Positions 1-7,124 of a stretch of 10,895 nucleotides of DNA are shown here, piece by piece. The stretch spans positions 1 to 10,895 of the forward strand of contig WOZB01000029.1 of the NCBI GenBank assembly GCA_011620445.1. Reading direction: 5' to 3'. A model generated the notes under the pieces. It saw only the letters and a list, made by a program, of their open reading frames with translations. It did no database searches and was not told the DNA's origin. The position numbers and the translations under genes were made by a program. Position 1 is the stretch's first letter; every line of letters begins with the position of its first letter. This DNA comes from Anaerolineaceae bacterium (GTDB taxonomy: Bacteria > Chloroflexota > Anaerolineae > Anaerolineales > Anaerolineaceae).

Positions 1-1
1 G

Positions 2-1084
2 GTTGATAAAGCCCTCACAATGCTCAAAGAATGTACCGGGTACTTTGAAGGGGATAAATTTATCAACACAGCAGAAAAACTGGAGGTCTGGGCCATCCAA
101 GACGGTAATACGACTGCATACAGCGGTAATCCCTTAGAAGTGAAGCCTGTTATCCGCGTCCGTGGGCGCTACCGCGATTTTGCCCTACTTGAGACCCCCA
201 CCCTGGGCATACTTGCCCGTTCCACGCGCATTGCCACCAACGTTTATGAAACCTTGATCGCCGCCAGGGGTAAACCGATGCTTTTCTTCCCTGCGCGCTT
301 CGACCTGCACGAAGTTCAGGCAGCAGATGGGTACGCCTACCTTATCGCCATCAACCGCTATAACCACGATTATGGCTCTACGATAGGACCATTCGTTTCC
401 ACTGACGCCCAAGCCGACTGGTGGGGCGGGTCCGGAGGCGGCACAGTTTCCCATTCAACCATTTGCAGCTTCCTGGGGGATTCCCCGGAGGCCATGCTGC
501 AATTCTCACGTATTATGGATGTCAATACCCCCCGCATCATGTTGGTCGATTTTGATAACGACTGTGTGCGCACTTCAGTTGAGGTGGCTGAAGTGATGTT
601 CAGACAGTACATTGACTGCCTGGTATCCGGAAGGAAAGAGGAGGCCCACAAATATCGCCTGGATGGTGTGCGTTTGGATACCAGCGGCTCCATGCGAGAC
701 GTTTCTGTTGAGGCTCTCGGCGAGCCATCTTTGGATTTTGGAGTCAATGCCCGCCTGGTGAGCAATGTGCGCAAGGGTTTGGACTCGGCCTGGGAAACCT
801 GGGATATTCCCGCCGAATGGCGCGAGGAAGCCCGCAAGTTTTGCTACTCTGTGAAGATCGTCGTCTCCGGTGGCTTCACACCTGAGCGTATTGCAAAGTT
901 TGAGCGTCTTGGCATCCCGGTAGATACCTACGCCGTAGGGTCATACTTCTTCGATAATCACGATCGTACCAATACAGACTTCACCGCTGACGTAGTGCGG
1001 GTGAAAATTGATGGTACCTGGGTTGACCTTTCCAAAGTCGGCCGGAAAGCAACCGACAATGCCGACCTCGTGCGGGTCTGGTAA
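2..1084 (+). CDS. Nicotinate phosphoribosyltransferase family protein, 5'-truncated by window edge
   Basis: Likely makes nicotinate mononucleotide from nicotinate and PRPP in the cytosol (Preiss-Handler branch of NAD salvage). Residue numbers count from the first visible Met (position 20), which gives 354 aa. Family-like blocks, in order: LETPTLGILARST (57-69), a Gly-rich stretch ending GGTVSHST (140-147) whose His145 fits the conserved active-site His region, VDFDND (176-181), GVRLDTSG (215-222) and VVSGGFT (281-287), then GIPVDTYAVGSYF (298-310), the usual phosphate-binding end of the barrel. The frame stays open upstream of position 20 to the window edge, and the N-terminal segment normal for the family is missing, so the true start lies outside and ATG 20 is probably internal. 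A strong terminator follows the stop. The assignment to the family is good. Exact substrate preference (nicotinate versus a related base) is not proven, because the family has several divergent branches. Confidence 0.82.
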   Translation, partial: VDKALTMLKECTGYFEGDKFINTAEKLEVWAIQDGNTTAYSGNPLEVKPVIRVRGRYRDFALLETPTLGILARSTRIATNVYETLIAARGKPMLFFPARFDLHEVQAADGYAYLIAINRYNHDYGSTIGPFVSTDAQADWWGGSGGGTVSHSTICSFLGDSPEAMLQFSRIMDVNTPRIMLVDFDNDCVRTSVEVAEVMFRQYIDCLVSGRKEEAHKYRLDGVRLDTSGSMRDVSVEALGEPSLDFGVNARLVSNVRKGLDSAWETWDIPAEWREEARKFCYSVKIVVSGGFTPERIAKFERLGIPVDTYAVGSYFFDNHDRTNTDFTADVVRVKIDGTWVDLSKVGRKATDNADLVRVW

Positions 1085-1100
1085 AAACATTAAATACTAA

Positions 1101-1126
1101 GGGCCCGATTTTTCGGGTCCTTTTTT
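1101..1126 (+). terminator. Rho-independent terminator after the nicotinate phosphoribosyltransferase gene
   Basis: An 8-bp GC-rich stem (GGGCCCGA at 1101-1108 with TCGGGTCC at 1113-1120, including one G-U wobble) closes a TTTT loop and is followed directly by six T residues (1121-1126). It begins 16 nt after the stop codon and separates the NAD-salvage gene from the membrane-protein operon that starts at 1152. Confidence 0.93.
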
Positions 1127-1151
1127 GTACCAAGCATGTTAAGATAAAAAG

Positions 1152-2684
1152 ATGCAGGACAAGCCACTTTCTGAAGCCACAAAAAGAGAAAAACCACGCT
1201 TCAGCTTGCCGCAATGTTTAGCGGCTCTCCTGATCTGCATTCTTCCAATTGTGATATTGTGGGGAATTTTTAGGGTAAACAACAGTCAGCTCTCTGATTT
1301 CCATCTGATTAACAGCGATGAGTTTGATTACTTTGCAGAGTCCATTTCCATCGCCCGCAATGGTCTCATCAACGATGAAAGCGGCTACTTTGGCTACAGT
1401 TTGAACCTGCATGCCAAATTACTCAATTATGGTGCTCATGCCCCCTTCAATCTCCTGCCAATCGCTCTCGCTGCCGAATTTACTAATAACTACCAGTCCA
1501 GTGCCTTATTGGCTAACCTGGTTTTGCTTTGCATTTCTTTGTTTGTCTTTTTCCTGCTCCGCAGGTCGCTGAAGGATCTGGCTGTCCTGGTGTTACTGCT
1601 TTTCAGCTTCCTGCCTTTCATGCTTTACTTCTTTACAGGCATGATCGAAGTGCTCATTTATGTAGGTTTGATCCTGCTTCTGCCACTTTATGAGAAATTG
1701 TTTGAAAAAAAAGAACAATCTCCTGTCCTGCTTGCCTATATCCTGCTGGTTCTTCTCTGGAGTCTCTTCCGCATCACGCATATTTTCTTTCTTTTACCCG
1801 CTTTTCTTGATGAAATCGGCATCCTGAAGAAAAAAGCGCTCCCCACACTGATCAAGTATGCCCTTATTGTCCTGGGCATCACGGCAGTGCTGTGGCTACT
1901 CTCAGCATCGTTCCCCTGGTCCTTTATCGGGCAGTGGCTGCGCTCAAGCCAAAAATTCAGTTTCTTTTTCAGGCACGGCTTTTCAATGGCATTCAAGTTT
2001 CTGCAACCAGGTTTTGGCGAACCCATGGAAGTTGTTCTTCGCTACATATACCTGATTTGGACCGGGGTCCTGGCCTTGCTATCACTTAAGTCTCGAGAAA
2101 AGATGTCTGAGTCTGAGCGGTTATTCGTTCTCGGCCATTTGGCTGTTTTGCTTGCCCATCTGGTCTTTGTACTCTTCTTATATGACTTTGATGAAATCCG
2201 GGGTTTCAGGATGCTTTCGCCCATCCTTTTCTTTTCGATGGCCTCATGTTTGCTGTGGGTCCCCAAAAAATTGCCGAAAAACCTTGCCCGGCTTTCAATT
2301 CTGGTAACCTGGCTGGTTTTCCTTGCGGTCGCCTTCCCCCAACGCCGGATGCTTTATACAGAAACCATACTCAGACGCCTGGAACCTGTCCACAAGTCGC
2401 AAGTTTTTAATTGGGCTGAATACAATCAAAATCCGCAGGATCGCTGGGAGAATACCATCTATGTGGATCTATTCATCTATCCGGATATGGATTACGCCTA
2501 CTTCACTCCTGGAATGGGTATGATGGTATTTCGCGTGGATGAGCTGGATGATTTCCTGGCCGCCTCTTCTCCTGAAACATTAAAAGCCAAGTACCTTATC
2601 AGTTCTGCGGATACTGCTTTCCCAGGTTATGAAATAGTGGGCACCGACATGGATATCAGCCTCTACCAAAAAGTGACCCCATAA
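1152..2684 (+). CDS. Polytopic membrane protein, putative GT-C fold glycosyltransferase (tandem copy 1 of 3)
   Basis: Predicted integral membrane protein of 510 aa, with about 11 hydrophobic segments between residues 22 and 396 and a soluble C-terminal region of about 110 residues. A short basic N-terminus precedes the first membrane segment (22-42). The next loop carries NSDEFDY (54-60), with acidic residues D56, E57 and D59. In PMT/ArnT/GT39-type enzymes an acidic pair at this place is the catalytic or metal-binding site. Further marks shared with the two downstream paralogues are GYFGYS (78-83), an H-x(5)-NYGAHA block (87-97), WSLFR (203-207), FPW (254-256), LYDFDEIRGFR (343-353) and RWENTIYVD (431-439). 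Such enzymes transfer sugars from polyprenyl-phosphate donors outside the membrane, but donor and acceptor cannot be read here. An in-frame stop at 1140 fixes ATG 1152 as the first possible ATG. No clear ribosome-binding site precedes it. The GT-C call is inferred from topology and motif; a glycan polymerase or another polytopic protein remains possible. Confidence 0.68.
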   Translation: MQDKPLSEATKREKPRFSLPQCLAALLICILPIVILWGIFRVNNSQLSDFHLINSDEFDYFAESISIARNGLINDESGYFGYSLNLHAKLLNYGAHAPFNLLPIALAAEFTNNYQSSALLANLVLLCISLFVFFLLRRSLKDLAVLVLLLFSFLPFMLYFFTGMIEVLIYVGLILLLPLYEKLFEKKEQSPVLLAYILLVLLWSLFRITHIFFLLPAFLDEIGILKKKALPTLIKYALIVLGITAVLWLLSASFPWSFIGQWLRSSQKFSFFFRHGFSMAFKFLQPGFGEPMEVVLRYIYLIWTGVLALLSLKSREKMSESERLFVLGHLAVLLAHLVFVLFLYDFDEIRGFRMLSPILFFSMASCLLWVPKKLPKNLARLSILVTWLVFLAVAFPQRRMLYTETILRRLEPVHKSQVFNWAEYNQNPQDRWENTIYVDLFIYPDMDYAYFTPGMGMMVFRVDELDDFLAASSPETLKAKYLISSADTAFPGYEIVGTDMDISLYQKVTP

Positions 2685-2688
2685 AACT

Positions 2689-4212
2689 ATGGATATGCAG
2701 ATAGTGACTAACCTGAAGGAAGAAACGGGAGCACGCAAACAGGTTGCATATATTTTCTTTTTCTTCCTGCCATTCATATTGCTTTTGATTCTCTTCCTAA
2801 TCATCCGCAAAAATCCCATGGACTTTCGTTTGGTGTTCAGCGATGAGTTGGATTATTGGGCAGAAACCGCCTCCCTCATGGAACGCGGCTTGTTTAGCCC
2901 CAACGCCGGCTACTTTGGGTACAGCTTCAGCAACCATGCCCGCTTTTTGTATTTTGGGGCTCATGGGTTCTTCAACCTGATTCCATATGCTCTCTTCGGT
3001 TTTTTTGCCCCGCGCACCCACCTCACTGTGTTGCTGCTCAATGCCCTGTTCATGGGAATCAGCCTTTCAACTTCTTATTACCTCTTGGGCTCTTTTCGTA
3101 AAATTCTGGCCATTACCTTGCTGCTTTTTGGCTTCTATCCCTTTTATCTCTATTACCAAACCGGAATGATAGAGACGCTTTGTTATGCAGGTTCGATCTT
3201 CCTTGCCATCCTCTGTGTTAAGTGCTTCGCAAAAAGCCCAAGGCAGTGGTATTTTTTGAAGCTTTACTTCTGGTTGGTCATTATTTTCAGCCTATTTCGC
3301 CTGAGTAATTTTGTCCTGATCATCCCGGCCTTTTTTCTTGAAATTAACCTTAAGAAGCAGAAATTCTTTGTGACCTTAATAAAATATGGGGCAGCGGCCG
3401 TTTTGGTAGCGTTGCTCTCAATTCTCCCTGCTACCACCTACCCCTGGGGATTCCTTTCCGAGTTAGGTAAATCCGCTAACATACTGACTCTGATTCTTGG
3501 TCACACAGCTTCGAACATCAAGCTTTTTTTTGATCTTAAAGCCGGATATGCACTTGAAATTTTGCCAAGGTTTCTCTTTCTCTTCTGGTTGGTCTTTTTG
3601 TGCATCTACCTCCTCGTGGAAAAGAATCGCAATAACAGAGGGTTCAACAATTTCTTGGTCTCTCAAATATTGTCATTGCTTGCCTTACTGCTGCTAAATC
3701 TCACCCTGTACGATATTGGTTCCTTCCGCGATTTACGCGTCTTCTCGCCCATCCTGGTTTTTTCCATGATCGCATTCTTCCTTTCCGGCCAAGGAAAACA
3801 TGCTGAAAAGTGGGTTTTAGGGCTGGCGGTGATTTTTCTGCTGGCTTCAAACTACGTGGTTTTCAAAGACCGCAACCTGGCGTGGGATTTATTTATCGCA
3901 GACCGCTATGAGGTAACCAATGCCCCGGCCATCCTAAAAGATGTGCGCTATGACCCCGATGCCAAAACCCGATGGGAAAACACGGTCTATGTGGACCTGG
4001 ATGCGTATGGAGAATTGGATTGGCAAAACTATGACCCAGGCATCGGCTTGATGGTGCTCAGTCCGGAAGAGGCGGAGAGCCTCGAATCTGCAAATCCAAG
4101 GCTTCCTCTAAAAGCTAAGTACATTATCAGCAGTAAGGAAGGCCAAATTATTGGTTATGACTTTCTCGCTAAATATTCCAATCTCTCACTCAGTATCAAG
4201 GAAGACAATTAA
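2689..4212 (+). CDS. Polytopic membrane protein, putative GT-C fold glycosyltransferase (tandem copy 2 of 3)
   Basis: A 507-aa paralogue of the preceding gene, starting 4 nt after its stop, so the two are very likely co-transcribed. It has the same layout: a first membrane segment at about 20-40, then FSDELDY (50-56; D52, E53, D55 as candidate catalytic acids), GYFGYS (75-80), an H-x(5)-YFGAHG block, FSLFRLSN in the middle and YPWGF at a loop after a membrane segment. LYDIGSFRDLR comes ahead of the last membrane pair, and the C-terminal block has RWENTVYVD, YDPGIGLMV and LKAKYIISS. Relative to copy 1, the sequence SFRDLR replaces EIRGFR, and copy 3 shares the RDLR form, which suggests copies 2 and 3 are closer to each other. 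Start ATG 2689 is chosen as the first ATG. A second in-frame ATG at 2695 is equally possible, and neither has a convincing Shine-Dalgarno sequence, so translation may be coupled to copy 1. Sugar specificity is unknown. Confidence 0.68.
   Translation: MDMQIVTNLKEETGARKQVAYIFFFFLPFILLLILFLIIRKNPMDFRLVFSDELDYWAETASLMERGLFSPNAGYFGYSFSNHARFLYFGAHGFFNLIPYALFGFFAPRTHLTVLLLNALFMGISLSTSYYLLGSFRKILAITLLLFGFYPFYLYYQTGMIETLCYAGSIFLAILCVKCFAKSPRQWYFLKLYFWLVIIFSLFRLSNFVLIIPAFFLEINLKKQKFFVTLIKYGAAAVLVALLSILPATTYPWGFLSELGKSANILTLILGHTASNIKLFFDLKAGYALEILPRFLFLFWLVFLCIYLLVEKNRNNRGFNNFLVSQILSLLALLLLNLTLYDIGSFRDLRVFSPILVFSMIAFFLSGQGKHAEKWVLGLAVIFLLASNYVVFKDRNLAWDLFIADRYEVTNAPAILKDVRYDPDAKTRWENTVYVDLDAYGELDWQNYDPGIGLMVLSPEEAESLESANPRLPLKAKYIISSKEGQIIGYDFLAKYSNLSLSIKEDN
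4198..4204 (+). promoter_or_regulatory. Ribosome-binding site for tandem copy 3, inside the end of copy 2
   Basis: AAGGAAG lies 8 nt ahead of ATG 4213 and within the last codons of the previous gene. It is the only clear Shine-Dalgarno sequence of the three tandem genes. It supports ATG 4213 as the start and, with the zero-length gap, co-translation of copies 2 and 3. Confidence 0.65.
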
Positions 4213-5736
4213 ATGGTGGGGCAGAAAAGTAATTCAAAGAGTAAACAAGTTCTGAAGGAATACATCGCTGTAGTTCTCATGGCCTTGTTTCCTTTTCTAC
4301 TCCTTGCCCTGCTGTTCTTATTCCTCAGACGTTCCCCTTCCGAGTACCACTTGATGGGAAGCGATGAAATGGATTATTGGATTGAGAGCGCCACAATCAT
4401 GAAGCGTGGACTACTGAACCAAAATACAGGTTTCTTTGGTTACAGCTGGCAGACACATGCCAGGCTATTAAATTATGGCGGTCATGGACTTTTCAGCATC
4501 TTTCCCTTCATTCTCCTTGGCTCGTTCACGTCTTGGCAACAATCCTCGATGATGCTGGTAAATGCAGCATTAATTTCCGTCTCAATAGTTTTCTCTTACT
4601 TTATGAGTCGTTCAACATTGAAAATAATTGCGAATATTTTCAACCTCTTCCTTTTCACAGCATTCAGCTTGTATTTTGTAAGCGGCATGCTGGAAGCCTT
4701 GATGTTCGCGGGTTCAATGATGTTCGCGGTATTACTCCCTGAATTATTTAGAGAGAATGGAACCAATAAGGTCGCGTTCCGATGGTTCCTAGGTCTGGGT
4801 ATTGCCTGGAGCCTGTTTCGACTAAGCAATATAGTATTTCTGCTCCCTCTAATTTTTTGGGAAATCCATTACTTAAATAACAAGTGGTGGTGGGTACTGC
4901 TTAAGTATGGATTGATTAGCTTTATACTTGTCTTTGTTTCTCTCCTCTTCACCGCTCCATATCCATGGGGATTTATAACTGTATTATTTTCTTCTGAAAG
5001 TAAATTGTTGCTATTTACCTCCCATTTTATGGAAAACATAAGATTATTCTTTAGGTTTGATCAAGCCAGGTTGATTGAAGTTGTGTTCCGCCTTGGTTAT
5101 CTTCTTTGGATGCTTTGTTTAGGAGCAAACCTGATCTATTCAGGGTTCAAAACTAAAAACCGAACCTTTAATTTCTTTTCTCTCATTCAGCTTATGGTCT
5201 TAATTTCGGTTTTACTACTGCATCTGTGTTTTTATGACGTTGGTGAACTTCGAGATTTAAGAGTGTTATCGCCTATTTTATTCTTTTCATTCGCAACAAC
5301 TATATTTTCATCTTTCGAACGCTTCTGGAAAAAGTACTTGGTAGCCTTTATCATCGGTTTTCTGATGCTAACTACCTTGCTGAATATGATTCATATTAAG
5401 TCCCTAAAATCTGAGTTTATTGATCCATATTTTGATGACAAACGGACAATTGACCTGTTTAAATATGTCCGTTATGACCAGCAAGCAGCCGACCGATGGC
5501 AGAATACGGTTTATCTGGATGTGTTTAACTATGTATGGATGGACTTTAATCATTACGATCCTGGCATTGCCGTGATGTTACCTGTTGGCGGGGATTTCGA
5601 ATCCTTAAGGTTAAACGATGTGAAATCTACTCTAAAGGCAAAATATCTGATTACTTACCGTTTTTCATCGCTTCCAGAATACGAATTAATTGCGTCAGAT
5701 GACGAGGTCTATCTATTGCAGAAAATAGAGGACTAG
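4213..5736 (+). CDS. Polytopic membrane protein, putative GT-C fold glycosyltransferase (tandem copy 3 of 3)
   Basis: A 507-aa third paralogue. Its ATG follows the stop of copy 2 without any gap, and a good ribosome-binding site (AAGGAAG, 4198-4204, 8 nt before the ATG) lies inside the end of copy 2. It keeps all the family marks: GSDEMDY (49-55; D51, E52, D54), GFFGYS, an H-x(5)-NYGGHG block, WSLFRLSN, YPWGF, FYDVGELRDLRVLSP, RWQNTVYLD, YDPGIAVM and LKAKYLIT. About 11 membrane segments precede the soluble C-terminal block. By eye its coding sequence is clearly richer in A and T, with many A/T-ending codons, compared with copies 1 and 2. The copy therefore has a different history or is under weaker codon selection. 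No frameshift or lost motif is seen, so it looks functional. It is the last gene of the plus-strand unit and converges on the minus-strand operon. Confidence 0.68.
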   Translation: MVGQKSNSKSKQVLKEYIAVVLMALFPFLLLALLFLFLRRSPSEYHLMGSDEMDYWIESATIMKRGLLNQNTGFFGYSWQTHARLLNYGGHGLFSIFPFILLGSFTSWQQSSMMLVNAALISVSIVFSYFMSRSTLKIIANIFNLFLFTAFSLYFVSGMLEALMFAGSMMFAVLLPELFRENGTNKVAFRWFLGLGIAWSLFRLSNIVFLLPLIFWEIHYLNNKWWWVLLKYGLISFILVFVSLLFTAPYPWGFITVLFSSESKLLLFTSHFMENIRLFFRFDQARLIEVVFRLGYLLWMLCLGANLIYSGFKTKNRTFNFFSLIQLMVLISVLLLHLCFYDVGELRDLRVLSPILFFSFATTIFSSFERFWKKYLVAFIIGFLMLTTLLNMIHIKSLKSEFIDPYFDDKRTIDLFKYVRYDQQAADRWQNTVYLDVFNYVWMDFNHYDPGIAVMLPVGGDFESLRLNDVKSTLKAKYLITYRFSSLPEYELIASDDEVYLLQKIED

Positions 5737-5754
5737 ATTCATAACGACTCAAAC

Positions 5755-5781
5755 CTGATTAGTTCCCCTGTATTTAATCAG
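5755..5781. repeat. Inverted repeat in the convergent intergenic region
   Basis: Perfect 7-bp arms, CTGATTA (5755-5761) and TAATCAG (5775-5781), are separated by a 13-nt loop. It lies 18 nt after the stop of the third membrane-protein gene. No T-run follows on the plus strand, so it is at best a weak terminator or an RNA 3'-end hairpin, and chance in AT-rich DNA is possible. Confidence 0.35.
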
Positions 5782-5801
5782 TAATTACTGCGGACAGAAA
5801 T

Positions 5802-5830
5802 TTATTGTCGATCTAGATTTCCGATAATAA
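5802..5830. repeat. Imperfect inverted repeat in the convergent intergenic region
   Basis: TTATTGTCG (5802-5810) and CGATAATAA (5822-5830) can pair over 9 positions with one imperfect pair around an 11-nt loop. It sits 27 nt past the stop of the minus-strand YedF-like gene and could help end transcription from that side. The stem is AT-rich and lacks a clear U-tract, so the role is a guess. Confidence 0.3.
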
Positions 5831-5856
5831 TAATTTCCAAACTTCATCCGCCTGCG

Positions 5857-6198
5857 CTAAAGGCTGATAACCTGGGAGGCGGACTGCATGGCTGCCAGGA
5901 TATCCGGCATGTTGCCAACCCGACCGACCTTCACTTTATCCATCAAGCCAAAACTTTCCAGACAAGTCGAGCACGAAATCAGTTCCACACCTTTGGCCTC
6001 AAGCTGCCTGAGCCATTCAAGTACCAGGGAACCTTCACAAACTAATCGAACCCCATCAGTATAAAAAAGTATTTTGCCTGGGTACTGATTGGATTGGTAA
6101 AGGAAACTGAGGAATTTCACTGCCACAAAGGTCTGCAGCTCATTTGGTGCCTCGCCCAAACCGTTGCGAGTGAAGAGTAAAACGCTTGATTTATCCAT
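5857..6198 (-). CDS. DsrE-like protein matching the C-terminal domain of selenium-metabolism protein YedF
   Basis: A 113-aa cytosolic protein of the DsrE/F-like fold. Near the N-terminus the sequence VLLFTRNGLGEA is followed by a KFL helix and a KILFYTDGVRLV strand region (42-53), as in DsrE-type small sulfur-handling proteins. The strongest mark is ELISCSTCLESFGL (72-85) with Cys76 and Cys79, then KVGRVGNMPDI (90-100). This C-x-x-C block and the G-x-x-x-NM-x-DI tail are typical of the C-terminal half of YedF, a family that often accompanies selenium use. Full-length YedF proteins carry an N-terminal TusA-like domain and run near 200 aa; that domain is absent here. The start ATG (6196-6198) is backed by AAAGGAAA a few nt upstream. 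It lies 29 nt after the transporter gene and is the last gene of the minus-strand unit. The exact reaction is unknown; sulfur or selenium relay by the cysteines is an inference. Confidence 0.72.
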   Translation of the reverse strand: MDKSSVLLFTRNGLGEAPNELQTFVAVKFLSFLYQSNQYPGKILFYTDGVRLVCEGSLVLEWLRQLEAKGVELISCSTCLESFGLMDKVKVGRVGNMPDILAAMQSASQVISL

Positions 6199-6227
6199 GT
6201 TCAGTTTCCTTTCAAATATATATGCGA

Positions 6228-7124
6228 TTAAGTGTGCGTCAGGGAGTCTTTAACCGTCAGAATAGTGGCTAAAACCATTATCCCTAATGCTACCCAAAAC
6301 TGAGCGGAAGGCAAGTCGCGGTATAGGATTAATGAGATCAAAACTCCGAAAAATGGGGCTGTTGAATAAAAAGCGCTGGTTTTTGCCGCTCCAAGGTCTC
6401 TTTGAGCCTTAATATAGAAGTAAATACTCAAGCCGTAAGCCACAAAGCCGAGCAGCATCGCCAGAATAATGCCCAACCCAGTACCCTGCGTCTGCCGGCT
6501 GATGAGCGCTACCAGCAAGGCCCCCAAGCCAGAGCCGAAGCCCTTAACCACCACAATTTGGATAGGGTTTTTACCGGAGAGCCGACGGGTTATATTGTTC
6601 TCAAACCCCCAACACATGGTAGCACCGAGAACCAGCAAGGCCCCGGGAGAAAGCGTTAAGGTGCTGAGGTTACCCTGAACTGAAAGGAGCAAGCTGGCTA
6701 TCACAACCAAAAAAATGGCCAACCAGAGCCGCCCGCTCACTTTCTCTTTGAAGATTGCCAGAGCTACGACAGTTGTGGCCACGATCTCAAAATTTACCAA
6801 TAGGGAAGCGGTTTCCGCTGAAATTCTCGTCAAACCCAACATCAGCAGGATCGGAGCAGCAATATCCAGCACAACCATGCCAGCCAGCCAGGGCATGTCT
6901 TTCCAGTCCAGGTCTTTTTCCTGGCTTTGCTGTTCCTTTTTTGAGGTGGCCAGATAAAGCAGCGACATACCCAAGCCAGTGCCAATATACAACAAGGAAG
7001 CCATTAACTCCGGCGCAACAAGATTCAGCAGAAGTTTGGAAAAAGGCGCATTAAGGCCAAAAAGTAATGCCGCCGCAATAGCCATGGCGACGGCTTTACC
7101 CGCCTTTTTGTCAGTGGGTATCAC
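6228..7124 (-). CDS. EamA/DMT-superfamily transporter (10 membrane segments)
   Basis: A 298-aa inner-membrane protein of the drug/metabolite transporter superfamily, whose members mostly export small metabolites or amino acids. Two EamA repeats are visible, at about 10-147 and 160-292, each with five hydrophobic segments. The repeats end with the family's typical pattern: GLTRISAETASLL ... FKEKVS in the first and AQRDLGAAKTSAF ... LYRDLPS in the second. The start is GTG (complement of 7122-7124), which overlaps the TGA stop of pheT as GTGA. An AGGAG lies only 3 nt before the GTG, a short spacing, so translational coupling to pheT is likely. No terminator separates it from pheT. The substrate cannot be told from the sequence; co-transcription with phenylalanyl-tRNA synthetase genes makes an aromatic compound conceivable but unproven. 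Confidence 0.87.
   Translation of the reverse strand: MIPTDKKAGKAVAMAIAAALLFGLNAPFSKLLLNLVAPELMASLLYIGTGLGMSLLYLATSKKEQQSQEKDLDWKDMPWLAGMVVLDIAAPILLMLGLTRISAETASLLVNFEIVATTVVALAIFKEKVSGRLWLAIFLVVIASLLLSVQGNLSTLTLSPGALLVLGATMCWGFENNITRRLSGKNPIQIVVVKGFGSGLGALLVALISRQTQGTGLGIILAMLLGFVAYGLSIYFYIKAQRDLGAAKTSAFYSTAPFFGVLISLILYRDLPSAQFWVALGIMVLATILTVKDSLTHT

Noticed and set aside
370..837. 155-aa open frame on the minus strand
   Set aside because: It is fully antisense to the well-supported nicotinate phosphoribosyltransferase gene, is rich in Ser/Arg/Thr in the manner of a shadow frame, and shows no domain.
1127..1151. Possible promoter for the membrane-protein operon (TAAGAT-like hexamer near 1140)
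   Set aside because: No -35 hexamer at a sensible distance could be found, and the 67-nt gap is largely filled by the terminator.
1152..5736. Defence island or mobile cargo
   Set aside because: No nuclease, helicase, integrase, transposase or terminal repeats are present. The three genes are membrane proteins with glycosyltransferase-like motifs.
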